A DNA stretch of 11,468 nt from Bordetella parapertussis (GTDB lineage Bacteria; Pseudomonadota; Gammaproteobacteria; Burkholderiales; SG8-39), in assembly GCA_945869935.1 (NCBI GenBank), contig CAMBSA010000021.1, forward strand, positions 1-11,468, written 5' to 3'. Within the stretch, counting starts at the first letter, position 1. Each line of letters starts with the position of its first letter. The translations under genes were made by a program, and so were the position numbers. The notes beneath the pieces are model-generated. The model had not been told where the DNA came from and did not search any database. It saw only the letters and a list, made by a program, of their open reading frames with translations. Below, one piece after another: positions 1 through 6,588 of the stretch.

Positions 1-3
1 CCT

Positions 4-61
4 CGACGAATTCACCTTTTTCCACCGCCTGCGCGTACGCTGGGCGGAGGTCGACCGTCAG
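4..61 (+). repeat. Direct repeat, copy 1: truncated duplicate of the thioesterase 5' end
   Basis: These 58 bases are identical to 131-188 inside the downstream thioesterase gene. Including the flanks, 1-61 matches 128-188 with a single mismatch at base 3. Copy 1 encodes the same stretch (DEFTFFHRLRVRWAEVDRQ) in a frame that enters from before the window, continues through unrelated residues and stops at TGA 110-112. The two copies are offset by 127 bases, which is not a multiple of three, so copy 1 is not fused in frame to the intact gene. It is either a partial tandem duplication or an assembly artefact at a contig edge. Confidence 0.9.
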
Positions 62-72
62 AAGGTTGACGA

Positions 73-95
73 ACAAGGGGGCGACGCCCCTTTGT
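73..95 (+). repeat. 10-bp hairpin between the two repeat copies
   Basis: Bases 73-82 (ACAAGGGGGC) pair with 86-95 (GCCCCTTTGT) around a GAC loop. Nine pairs are Watson-Crick and one is G-T. The hairpin lies in the unique 69-base spacer between the two copies of the thioesterase 5' end and about 28 bases before the thioesterase ATG. It could be a weak terminator-like or translation-modulating structure, but there is no T-run after the stem, so a classical terminator is unlikely. Confidence 0.5.
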
Positions 96-122
96 ATATC
101 CCTGACTTATGAGTACTCCGGG

Positions 123-575
123 ATGAACCGCGACGAATTCACCTTTTTCCACCGCCTGCGCGTACGCTGGGCGGAGGTCGACCGTCAGGATGTAGTCTTC
201 AACGGCAACTACTTTCTCTACTTCGACGTGGCGATTGCCGACTACTGGCGCGCGATCGGCTTCAACTACCCGGACGACATCGTCCAGAAGTTCGGCACCG
301 ACATCTATGCGGCCAGGGCGACCGCGGATTACCTCGGCTCGGCGCGTTACGACGAAGAACTCGACATCGGCTGTCGCGTGAGTCGCATCGGCCGCTCATC
401 GATGAATTTCCGGTTCGGCATCTGGCGCGGCGGCGACCTTCTCACCACCGGCGAGCTGGTCTATGTGAATGCCGATCCGGCAACCCGCAAGAGCGCGCCC
501 TGGCCGGAATCGCTCAGGCGCGCCATCCTGGATTACGAGAACCGGACACCGGAGCTTGCCGCTCCCGCCTCCTGA
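123..575 (+). CDS. Acyl-CoA thioesterase, YbgC/4-hydroxybenzoyl-CoA thioesterase-like hotdog protein
   Basis: Encodes 150 aa that probably hydrolyse acyl-CoA thioesters in the cytoplasm. The N-terminal block RVRWAEVDRQDVVFNGNY (residues 13-30) matches the 4HBT/YbgC signature. Asp20 sits at the catalytic carboxylate position, followed by the FNGNYFLYFDVA helix start typical of these single hotdog domains. The length is normal for the family. ATG 123 is chosen because homology begins just after it; the frame is open back to a TTG at 66, but that extension reads through the duplicated-repeat spacer and looks unrelated. No strong Shine-Dalgarno is visible. The gene converges on the lipoprotein gene with only 9 bases between stop codons. 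The physiological substrate cannot be read from the sequence. Confidence 0.88.
   Translation: MNRDEFTFFHRLRVRWAEVDRQDVVFNGNYFLYFDVAIADYWRAIGFNYPDDIVQKFGTDIYAARATADYLGSARYDEELDIGCRVSRIGRSSMNFRFGIWRGGDLLTTGELVYVNADPATRKSAPWPESLRRAILDYENRTPELAAPAS
131..188 (+). repeat. Direct repeat, copy 2, within the thioesterase gene
   Basis: This is the intact-gene copy of the 58-base repeat also found at 4-61. It encodes thioesterase residues from just after the start through Gln22, including the catalytic-region Asp20. Identity ends exactly at base 188; after it the intact gene continues as GATGTAGTC while copy 1 continues as AAGGTTGAC. Confidence 0.9.
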
Positions 576-584
576 TCCTTTGCC

Positions 585-944
585 TCATGCCGCCGGTTTC
601 TTGCAACCCGAAAACAGCGTCTCCTTGCCTTCCACGAGCGTAATCTCGCCATCCTTGGTGCTGAAGATCGCCCGGCCGTTGGTGTAGCCACCGCCCGGGG
701 ACGGTGCAAGGTCGAGCCGGAATTCGCGCTCGGGATAAATGATCACCACCGACTTTCCGCCTTCGGGATAGCGCACCACGAGCTGTTTGTTGGATGCACA
801 TGCATAAACGGTGGCATCGCTCGGGATCCGCGACTGCTCTGCAACCGCGGCCCAGGGATTGAGACGGCTGAACTCGGCAGAACTGCAACCCGCCACCATC
901 AGAACCGAAACCACTGCCACGATCAAACTCTTGCTGAATGTCAT
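585..944 (-). CDS. mliC: MliC-like C-type lysozyme inhibitor lipoprotein
   Basis: Encodes a 119-aa lipoprotein predicted to sit in the outer membrane facing the periplasm. Residues 1-20 form a signal peptide ending in the lipobox VAGC (Cys20); Ser at +2 is compatible with outer-membrane sorting. The mature part fits the MliC/PliC fold: Cys49 (VYACASNKQL) and Cys114 (FSGC) would form the conserved disulfide, and SPGGGYTNG (82-90) aligns with the SASG-type inhibitory loop that enters the lysozyme active site, followed by the TKDGEITL strand. MliC family members inhibit C-type lysozyme. Length is close to E. coli MliC. A strong AAGGAG lies six bases before the ATG. The upstream region is shared with the divergent aldehyde dehydrogenase gene. 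The family call is from motifs seen by eye. Confidence 0.8.
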   Translation of the reverse strand: MTFSKSLIVAVVSVLMVAGCSSAEFSRLNPWAAVAEQSRIPSDATVYACASNKQLVVRYPEGGKSVVIIYPEREFRLDLAPSPGGGYTNGRAIFSTKDGEITLVEGKETLFSGCKKPAA

Positions 945-950
945 TAATTA

Positions 951-956
951 CTCCTT
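951..956 (-). promoter_or_regulatory. Shine-Dalgarno of the mliC-like gene
   Basis: Reads AAGGAG on the - strand, six bases before the ATG at 944. It is the clearest ribosome binding site in the window and fixes the lipoprotein start, which also gives a complete signal peptide. Confidence 0.8.
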
Positions 957-996
957 GCGGCGCTCTGCGACTTCCGCGGCGCCTCCGTGAACCAGC

Positions 997-1037
997 TGCG
1001 TGAACGCACATTGTCCGCCGATTGTCCCCGATCGGCG
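997..1037. promoter_or_regulatory. Paired inverted repeats and a tandem repeat in the divergent intergenic region
   Basis: In the 171-base gap between the lipoprotein and aldehyde dehydrogenase starts there are two perfect dyads: TGCGT-GA-ACGCA (997-1008), and CGCCGAT (1016-1022) with ATCGGCG (1031-1037) around eight bases. Overlapping the second is a near-tandem repeat, ATTGTCCGCCG (1010-1020) then ATTGTCCCCG (1021-1030), spaced 11 bases or about one helical turn. They lie roughly 35-75 bases upstream of the TATAAT at 1073, a suitable place for an activator or repressor. No regulator gene is present in the window. Confidence 0.35.
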
Positions 1038-1072
1038 AGCGGGATGGCGAATTCCGCGAAGGACCGGACCGC

Positions 1073-1078
1073 TATAAT
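1073..1078 (+). promoter_or_regulatory. Consensus -10 element for the aldehyde dehydrogenase operon
   Basis: A perfect TATAAT occurs here, striking in a GC-rich sequence, with the aldehyde dehydrogenase ATG 37 bases downstream, leaving a leader of about 30 bases. No good -35 is visible at the normal distance: bases near 1050-1057 read AATTCCGC. The promoter may therefore depend on an activator bound at the upstream repeats. Confidence 0.55.
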
Positions 1079-1115
1079 CCTCCTCCCGCTCAGCCCATCC
1101 TGGAAATTTCCCGCC

Positions 1116-2552
1116 ATGAAAAACCATGACAAGCTGTTCATCAACGGATCCTGGGTGGCCTCGACCGGGAGCGCGCGCCTCGATGTGATCTCCCCATCGA
1201 CCGAAGAACGGATCGGAAGCATCCCCGACGGCACCGCGCAGGACGCCGATGCCGCAGTGCGCGCGGCACGCGCCGCCTTCGACGGCTGGGCCGCGACACC
1301 CGTGGCAGAGAGGGCCGCCCTGCTGCAGAAAATCCATGAAGGCATGAAGGCAAGAAGCGAGGAAATCGGGCGCACGATCGCGGGTGAAGTCGGCATGCCG
1401 CTCAAGCTTGCCACCCGCATCCAGGCGGGATCGCCCGCCTTCACCTTCGGCATGTACGCAAAGCTGCTCGGCAGTTTCGCGTTCGAGGAAAAGGTCGGCA
1501 ATTCGCTCGTGCTTCGTGAACCGGTCGGCGTCGTCGTCGCGATCACTCCGTGGAACTATCCCCTGCACCAGATCGCCTGCAAGGTCGCACCCGCACTTGC
1601 AGCCGGCTGCACCGTGGTGCTCAAACCGACCGAGATCGCTCCGCTCAATGCCTTCATCCTTGCCGAGATCATGGAGGCCGCGGGCGTCCCGAAGGGCGTG
1701 TTCAATCTTGTCACCGGCACCGGACCGGTCATTGGCGAAGCGCTGGTGAATCATCCGGACGTCGACATGATTTCCTTCACCGGTTCCACGCGCGCCGGCA
1801 AACGCATTTCCGAGCTCGCCGCGAAGAGTATCAAGCGGGTCGCGCTCGAACTCGGCGGCAAGAGCGCCGCGGTGATTCTTGACGACGCGGATCTCGCCGC
1901 CGCGGTGAAGGGCACCGTCAACGCCTGCTTTCTCAATTCCGGCCAGACCTGCAGCGCGCACACCCGGATGCTGGTTCCCGCCGGAAAATATGACGAGGCG
2001 GCAAAGCTTGCGATCGAGGCGGCAAAGGGATTCACTCTTGGCGACCCTTTTGCGGAAACGTCAAAGCTCGGCCCGCTCGTCTCGAAGGCGCAGCGCGAGC
2101 GCGTTCGCGGTTTTATCGACAAGGGCATTGCCGAAGGCGCCGAACTTCTCACCGGCGGCCCGGAGGCACCGGACGATCTTGCCAAGGGCTGGTACGTGAA
2201 GCCGACCGTGTTCGGCCGCGTCGATCCGAAATCCACCATCGCGCAGGAAGAAGTCTTCGGGCCAGTGCTCTCGATCATCAGCTATCGCGACGAGGACGAA
2301 GCAGTGCGGATCGCCAATGACACAATCTACGGCCTTGCAGGTGCGGTATGGTCTGCAAGCGACGCGCACGCGCTCGCGGTGGCAAAGCGCCTTCGCACCG
2401 GGCAGGTGGATATCAACGGCGGAAGCTTCAACATGCTCGCGCCTTTCGGCGGCTTCAAGCAGTCCGGCCACGGCCGTGAACTCGGCAAGTTCGGCCTGGA
2501 AGAATTCCTCGAATACAAGTCGCTGCAGATGCGGCCAGAAGCCGCAGGCTGA
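1116..2552 (+). CDS. NAD(P)-dependent aldehyde dehydrogenase
   Basis: Encodes 478 aa of the ALDH superfamily, oxidising an aldehyde to a carboxylate in the cytoplasm. Landmarks: PWNYP with Asn146 (transition-state stabilisation), VVLKPTE with Lys170 (cofactor binding), FTGST at 221-225, ELGGKS with the general-base Glu245, GQTCS with the nucleophile Cys279, and EEVFGP with Glu379 (nicotinamide ribose). All key residues are present and the length is normal. ATG 1116 is chosen because the typical N-terminus KLFINGSWV follows directly and because it lies downstream of the TATAAT at 1073; the open frame extends back to 987 but would include the promoter. First gene of a + strand operon with the MaoC and ComB genes. 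The C-terminal block [14 protein letters not shown] is common in broad-substrate ALDHs, so the substrate is undetermined. Confidence 0.95.
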   Translation: MKNHDKLFINGSWVASTGSARLDVISPSTEERIGSIPDGTAQDADAAVRAARAAFDGWAATPVAERAALLQKIHEGMKARSEEIGRTIAGEVGMPLKLATRIQAGSPAFTFGMYAKLLGSFAFEEKVGNSLVLREPVGVVVAITPWNYPLHQIACKVAPALAAGCTVVLKPTEIAPLNAFILAEIMEAAGVPKGVFNLVTGTGPVIGEALVNHPDVDMISFTGSTRAGKRISELAAKSIKRVALELGGKSAAVILDDADLAAAVKGTVNACFLNSGQTCSAHTRMLVPAGKYDEAAKLAIEAAKGFTLGDPFAETSKLGPLVSKAQRERVRGFIDKGIAEGAELLTGGPEAPDDLAKGWYVKPTVFGRVDPKSTIAQEEVFGPVLSIISYRDEDEAVRIANDTIYGLAGAVWSASDAHALAVAKRLRTGQVDINGGSFNMLAPFGGFKQSGHGRELGKFGLEEFLEYKSLQMRPEAAG

Positions 2553-2620
2553 TTCCTAACGGCGCCAAGGGCTGATGCCCCGGGCCTGACGCGATACACA
2601 GCCGCGAAAGAGAGACCACG

Positions 2621-3085
2621 ATGTCGACGGAAAAAACACCCAAGTACTACTTCGAGGACTTTCCGGTCGGATTTGTCGCCGACATGCCCGGCCCCACCGT
2701 GGACGAACAGGAGATGCTCGATTTTGCGCGTCGCTACGACCCGCAATCCTTTCATGCCGATCCGGAAGCCGCGAAGCACTCGCCCTTCGGCGGACTGATC
2801 GCCAGCGGCTGGATGACCGCCGGCCTGTGCATGCGCGCGATCTACGACGGCTATCTCAAGGACACCGCCGGCATGGGTTCGCCCGGCGTGGAAAACCTGC
2901 TATGGAAAAACCCGGTGCGCGCTGGCGACACGCTGCATGTGCGCATGACGGTGGTACAGGCGCGTGTCTCCGCCTCCAAGCCGGATCGCGGCCTGATCAC
3001 GCATCGCTGGGAAGTGTTCAACCAGAAGGACGAACAGGTCATGGAGATGACCGGAGTCACGATCGCCCGCCGACGGCCGGCGTGA
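2621..3085 (+). CDS. MaoC-like hotdog dehydratase/hydratase
   Basis: Encodes 154 aa of the MaoC/(R)-specific enoyl-CoA hydratase family, which add water across or remove it from acyl-CoA thioesters. The block FARRYDPQSFHADPEAA (35-51) carries the catalytic pair Asp40 and His45 in the D-x4-H spacing of PhaJ-type hydratases. It is followed by SPFGGLIASGWMTAG, the conserved substrate-tunnel loop. The length matches a single hotdog domain. It lies 68 bases after the aldehyde dehydrogenase stop. That gap holds a small GGGC-TGAT-GCCC hairpin (2569-2580) and a purine-rich AAAGAGAGA before the ATG. The downstream ComB gene starts 10 bases later. The hydratase plus ALDH pairing suggests catabolism of an acyl-CoA or aromatic compound; the exact substrate is not visible. 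Confidence 0.88.
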   Translation: MSTEKTPKYYFEDFPVGFVADMPGPTVDEQEMLDFARRYDPQSFHADPEAAKHSPFGGLIASGWMTAGLCMRAIYDGYLKDTAGMGSPGVENLLWKNPVRAGDTLHVRMTVVQARVSASKPDRGLITHRWEVFNQKDEQVMEMTGVTIARRRPA

Positions 3086-3087
3086 GG
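3084..3087 (+). promoter_or_regulatory. Shine-Dalgarno of comB overlapping the maoC stop codon
   Basis: GAGG overlaps the TGA stop (3083-3085) of the MaoC gene and lies eight bases before the GTG at 3096. This supports the GTG as the start and suggests translational coupling between the two genes. Confidence 0.6.
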
Positions 3088-3095
3088 CTCAATCG

Positions 3096-3836
3096 GTGAT
3101 CCTGAATCACCGCATCCACGTTCTCACCCGCAAGGAAGAACTCGAGCCGGCGCGCGCCGCGGGCCGCGTCGCGGTGGTGCTGGACATCCTCTTTGCCACC
3201 AGTTCGATGGTGAATGCGCTTGCGCACGGCGCAAGCGCGATCGTTCCAGTGCCCGACGAAGCCACCGCCCGCGCGGAAGCAGCCGCTCGTCCCTCCGGAA
3301 GCACGAGGCTCGCGGGCGAGCTCGACGCGGTGACACTCCCCGGCTTCGCGCCACCCACGCCGATCGCGCTTGCAAACAGCGACATCGCCGGCCGGACGGT
3401 GGTGCACTCGACCACCAACGGCACCGTGGCCTTCGGCCTCGCCTCAGGCGCCAGTGCGGTTTATGCCGGCGCCCTGCTCAACGGCGGAGCGCTCGTCGAT
3501 CACCTGCTGCGCGCGCATGCAGACGATCCGTTGCTCATCGTCTGCGCCGGCTCAATGGGCAATTTCAATCTCGAGGATTTCGTCGGCGCGGGCTATCTCG
3601 TGGACCTGCTTGCGAAACATCTTGGCGAGCGGGCCGATTTCTCCGATGCGGCACTCGCCGCGCGCGCGGTGTTCAGGCGAGACACACCGGAGGCGCTGCT
3701 GCTCGACTCCCGGGTCGGCCGGATGTTCGCGGCGCGGCGGCTGGAAGAGGAAGTGCGCTACTGCGCGCGCCTGTCGATTCTTCCCGTGGTGGCGAAGATG
3801 GAAGACGGCGAACTGCGGAATATCGCGTCACGCTGA
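3096..3836 (+). CDS. comB: ComB-like 2-phosphosulfolactate phosphatase family protein (GTG start)
   Basis: Encodes 246 aa of the ComB family, Mg-dependent phosphatases known for converting 2-phosphosulfolactate to sulfolactate in coenzyme M synthesis. Supporting blocks are VVLDILFATSSMVNALAHGA (28-47), matching the family N-terminal DVLxATTTI signature, RLAGELDAVTLPGF with APPTP, HSTTNGTVAF (104-113), and CAGSMGNFNLEDFVGAGYLV (150-169). Length is as expected. Many bacteria without coenzyme M carry this family and its role there is not established. No comA, comC or other sulfonate gene occurs in the window. It follows the MaoC gene by 10 bases and is the last gene of the + operon. Family membership is strong; the 2-phosphosulfolactate substrate is inferred only from the family name. 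Confidence 0.82.
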   Translation: MILNHRIHVLTRKEELEPARAAGRVAVVLDILFATSSMVNALAHGASAIVPVPDEATARAEAAARPSGSTRLAGELDAVTLPGFAPPTPIALANSDIAGRTVVHSTTNGTVAFGLASGASAVYAGALLNGGALVDHLLRAHADDPLLIVCAGSMGNFNLEDFVGAGYLVDLLAKHLGERADFSDAALAARAVFRRDTPEALLLDSRVGRMFAARRLEEEVRYCARLSILPVVAKMEDGELRNIASR

Positions 3837-3848
3837 CCGCCGGAGCGG

Positions 3849-3880
3849 GTCATTGCAAGCGAAGCGACGCAATCCCGGAG
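3849..3880. repeat. Short palindromic intergenic repeat (GTCATTGC...GCAATCC type)
   Basis: The element runs from GTCATTGCAAGCG to GCAATCCCGGAG. Outer arms ATTGC (3852-3856) and GCAAT (3869-3873) are complementary, and the interior contains GCGAAGC (3859-3865), a heptamer known to form an exceptionally stable DNA mini-hairpin. The sequence resembles the GTCATTGCGAGCGAAGCGAAGCAATC-type repeats that I recall being scattered between genes in many unrelated bacteria. It fills nearly the whole 45-base gap between the convergent comB and MFS genes, where it could act as a bidirectional transcription barrier. No second copy was noticed in the window. Confidence 0.6.
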
Positions 3881-3881
3881 T

Positions 3882-5054
3882 TCAACCCACGCGCGTCTGT
3901 CTTGTCGCCAGCGCCCACACCAGCACGACTGCCGCAAGCGCCCAGGCCGCGGCCGGCAGCCAGGCGAGTGCTGCGCGGAACCCGGCATCCTGGTTGAGCG
4001 CAAGGGCAATGACCCCGATGCGCGCCACCGCCGCAAGCGCGAACATCGAGAACATCCCGCCCGATGCCTGGCCTTCGCGTCCGGTGTGGCCGAGCGCGAG
4101 CGCCGCACCGAAGGCGCCGAACATCACCGCGCCCCAGGCGGCACCCGAGGCGAACTGTGCAGCCACCAGCATGCCAAGCGATCCCGCCATCACGGCCATG
4201 ATCGAGGCCGCCGCACCCAGCGCCGCACCCGCCGCGAGCACGCGAAAATCGCCGTAGCGACGGATCACGAGTGTGAGCGGCAGCACGAACAGGTTGAAGC
4301 CCACCCAGAACACCGGCATCAGGTATTCGAGATCGGCAGGCTTCGCGAATTTCAGGAATTGCGGCGCGGCATTGAGCGAGAAATGCACCTGGTAGCCCAG
4401 CCCCGCGAGCGCGGCGACAAGCAGGAACGCGGGAATCGGAATGCGGACCGCAGGCTCGGGCGCAGGCGCGCCGCGCCCCACACCGGAGAGCGCCGTCTCC
4501 GCCCAGGTCAGCGCCCAGGCAGCCGCGGCCACCGCCACCGAGGAAAGAATGAAAGGCAGGCGCGGATCCGCTTCGCGCAGTGCCACCGTCAGGAACGGCG
4601 CGGCCGCGCCTGCCGCGCCCGTGCCGAACAGCCAGAGGCTGCTCACCCAGCGACGATCACCCACCGAGGCGTACTTGCCCAGCATCACCAGCGGCGGCGC
4701 GCGCAGCGCAGATGAACTCGCGGCCCAGAAGGCGGTAAGGACAAGGAACAACACCGGGCTCGCGAGCGGCGCGACGAAAGGCAGCGCAAGAAAGGCAAGC
4801 GCCGATGCGAGCGTGATCAGCGCGAGTTGCGGCCCGAGTTTTCCGACCACTTTCGCGGCGCGATCGGCATACACCCCCATCGCCCAGTCGACCGCGAGAA
4901 AGATCACCTGGTCGGCGAGAAGTATCCACACGATCCACTGCTTCGAAATGCCCACCTGCATCGCAAGACGCGGCAGGAAGATCACGTATACCGTCCAGCT
5001 CAGGGTGAAGAAGAGCTGCAGCAGCGCGAAGTACGGGCCTATCTGGTTGCGCAT
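3882..5054 (-). CDS. MFS transporter, 12 predicted membrane helices
   Basis: Encodes a 390-aa inner-membrane transporter of the major facilitator type. About 12 hydrophobic segments can be seen, roughly at 8-28, 43-60, 75-95, 100-118, 140-160, 166-186, 206-226, 245-263, 272-290, 292-318, 334-354 and 360-384. The loop between helices 2 and 3 has GVYADR (60-65), the MFS GxxxDR signature. A second basic loop, IRRYGDFR (264-271), follows helix 8, as expected from the duplicated six-helix architecture. The start at 5054 has GGGGAG on the - strand about nine bases upstream. It lies 17 bases after the exported creatininase-like gene, so the two are probably co-transcribed. It converges on comB. The substrate cannot be assigned. 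Confidence 0.85.
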   Translation of the reverse strand: MRNQIGPYFALLQLFFTLSWTVYVIFLPRLAMQVGISKQWIVWILLADQVIFLAVDWAMGVYADRAAKVVGKLGPQLALITLASALAFLALPFVAPLASPVLFLVLTAFWAASSSALRAPPLVMLGKYASVGDRRWVSSLWLFGTGAAGAAAPFLTVALREADPRLPFILSSVAVAAAAWALTWAETALSGVGRGAPAPEPAVRIPIPAFLLVAALAGLGYQVHFSLNAAPQFLKFAKPADLEYLMPVFWVGFNLFVLPLTLVIRRYGDFRVLAAGAALGAAASIMAVMAGSLGMLVAAQFASGAAWGAVMFGAFGAALALGHTGREGQASGGMFSMFALAAVARIGVIALALNQDAGFRAALAWLPAAAWALAAVVLVWALATRQTRVG

Positions 5055-5063
5055 ACGATTTCG

Positions 5064-5069
5064 CTCCCC
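5064..5069 (-). promoter_or_regulatory. Shine-Dalgarno of the MFS gene
   Basis: Reads GGGGAG on the - strand, about nine bases before the ATG at 5054 and just after the creatininase-like stop TAA (5074-5072). It supports the chosen MFS start. Confidence 0.5.
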
Positions 5070-5071
5070 GG

Positions 5072-5881
5072 TTAATGCGGTGCCGACATCAGCCCGCGGA
5101 TCTGCCGTACCGCATTATCGACCTTGAACCGGACAAAGGTTTTCCCCATCGCCGCGGTGGACTTGCGCGGGTCGCCATCCACACCGTTCGCCCCGTCGCC
5201 CGGCACCATTCGGTCACGGCGCAGCATGCGGCCGCTGCGTTCGACGTGCATCAGTTCGGAGGTGTCGGGCAGGCCCGCATGCGCACCCGCGACAAGCCCG
5301 CGACTTTCGAGATACGCACCCACCGATTTTTCGGTGCCGAAATAGAGATCGGGCACGTGAAACACGCGCACGCCCTTCGGTTTCCACTCGCGGTCGAGAT
5401 CCACCGCCACCCGGCCAAGCGTCTCCTGCCCGCCGCCGTGATCGCCCATCAGGAACACCCAGCGAAAGCCGGCGGCGATTGCACTCTGCGATACCTCCCG
5501 CGCGACCGCGCCGAAAGTCGCCTCCGATACACTCACACTGCCCGGGAACGCCATGTGCCCGGTGCGTGCCGCGGCATCGCCGGTCGGCGCGAACGGCATC
5601 ACCGGATACACAAGCGCGTTCCCCAGCGTGCGCGCGATCCGCTCGGCTACATGCCGCGCAACCGCGTTGTGCTTGCCGGTCGCCATATGCGGGCCGTTCT
5701 GTTCGGTGCTTCCTGCGTAGTAGATCGCGACATTCCGGCCCGAGGCGATCGCCGCACGGACCTCCGGTGACGTCATGTCCTCGATGAACACCGGATCCGT
5801 GCGGGCCGACGCGGAAGCCACGACGAGCAGCCACGCCAGAACGATGCATGCGGCAAACCGGAACTCTCCTGCCATGCTCAT
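5072..5881 (-). CDS. Exported creatininase-family amidohydrolase with variant metal ligands
   Basis: Encodes 269 aa. Residues 1-27 look like a Sec signal peptide (hydrophobic ACIVLAWLLVVASASA, cleavage after ASA), which is unusual for the normally cytoplasmic creatininase family. Family blocks: YYAGSTEQNGPHMATGKHN (54-72), corresponding to the usual GSTEQHGPHLPLGTD; MGDHGGGQE (145-153), corresponding to NGHGGN; and AHAGLPDTSEL (200-210), corresponding to HAGxxETS. Glu60 and His148 are kept, but the usual ligand His is Asn62 and the usual ligand Asp is His71. The metal site is therefore altered or the activity differs. ATG 5881 overlaps the LysE stop by four bases (ATGA); a second ATG two codons later is possible. 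MFS follows by 17 bases. Substrate unknown. Confidence 0.85.
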   Translation of the reverse strand: MSMAGEFRFAACIVLAWLLVVASASARTDPVFIEDMTSPEVRAAIASGRNVAIYYAGSTEQNGPHMATGKHNAVARHVAERIARTLGNALVYPVMPFAPTGDAAARTGHMAFPGSVSVSEATFGAVAREVSQSAIAAGFRWVFLMGDHGGGQETLGRVAVDLDREWKPKGVRVFHVPDLYFGTEKSVGAYLESRGLVAGAHAGLPDTSELMHVERSGRMLRRDRMVPGDGANGVDGDPRKSTAAMGKTFVRFKVDNAVRQIRGLMSAPH

Positions 5882-6504
5882 CGCCCCGACGCGATCAGAC
5901 GCAGCGCAAGACCGGCGAACACCGCGGCCGCGACACGGTTCATCACCTTTCGTATTCGTGCCGAGCGTGCGAGCGCCTGACCGAGCGTGCCCGCGAGCGC
6001 CGCGATCGCGCCGAACACCAGCGCGGTCGCCAGCATGAACAGCGCGCCGAGCTCGATCATCTGCAGGGGAATGCTGCCGCGCACGGGGTCGGCGAACTGG
6101 GGCAGGAACGCGAGAAAGAAAATCGACACCTTGGGATTGGTGAGGTTCATCACGATGCCGCGGCGATAGAGCACGCCGGGCGGCGCCGAGGGAGCGGCGA
6201 CTTCGCCCTGCTCCTCGACCGGCGTGCGCAAAACCTGCCACGCGAGCCAGAGAAGATAGGCCGCACCTGCCAGTTTGAGCGCGGTGAAAGCGACCGCCGA
6301 TGCCTGAAACACCGCGGCTACGCCGATCGCCACCGCCGCGGTGTGACCGAGCAGGCCGGTGCACAATCCGAGCGTGACCAGAAAACCTGCGTTGCGTCCG
6401 TGCAACGCGGACTGCGCAAGAACGAACAGGATGTCCGGGCCGGGCGCAAGCGCAAGAAGTACGCTGGCTGCAAAAAACACGACGGCGGTTTCGGCGGTGA
6501 GCAT
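5878..6504 (-). CDS. LysE/RhtB family exporter
   Basis: Encodes a 208-aa inner-membrane protein of the LysE superfamily, which export amino acids or related small molecules. The N-terminal helix ends in the signature LAPGPDILFVLAQS (19-32), and the central GIVMNLTNPKVSIFFLAFLP block is the second family hallmark. About six hydrophobic helices are present and the length is typical. The start at 6504 has no clear Shine-Dalgarno. Its stop overlaps the start of the creatininase-like gene by four bases, giving tight coupling. The 84-base gap to clsB upstream (6505-6588) is GC-rich with no convincing promoter or terminator. The exported compound cannot be predicted. Confidence 0.92.
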   Translation of the reverse strand: MLTAETAVVFFAASVLLALAPGPDILFVLAQSALHGRNAGFLVTLGLCTGLLGHTAAVAIGVAAVFQASAVAFTALKLAGAAYLLWLAWQVLRTPVEEQGEVAAPSAPPGVLYRRGIVMNLTNPKVSIFFLAFLPQFADPVRGSIPLQMIELGALFMLATALVFGAIAALAGTLGQALARSARIRKVMNRVAAAVFAGLALRLIASGR

Positions 6505-6588
6505 GCGCCAAGCTTAGCGCAGGCGAGCCATCACCGGGCAGGCCGGGGCGGGTGTGGGTCGCCGGGATTGCCAGCGAACCCGATCCCT

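Noticed and set aside
66..122. TTG start at 66 for the thioesterase
   Set aside because: The added 19 residues come from the spacer between duplicated segments and are unlike the family; no Shine-Dalgarno supports the TTG.
4..188. The two direct repeats as a CRISPR-like array
   Set aside because: Only two copies, 58 bases long, one inside a coding gene, with no further units or cas genes.
987..1115. Upstream extension of the aldehyde dehydrogenase to an ATG at 987
   Set aside because: It would place a perfect TATAAT and the inverted repeats inside the coding region, and family N-termini start near KLFINGSWV just after 1116.
2569..2580. GGGC-TGAT-GCCC hairpin between the ALDH and MaoC genes as a terminator
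   Set aside because: The stem is only four base pairs and no T-run follows; the downstream gene is on the same strand and fits the same operon.
6505..6588. Possible terminator or promoter in the clsB-LysE gap
   Set aside because: GC-rich, but I found no convincing stem with a T-run or -10/-35 pair on the - strand.
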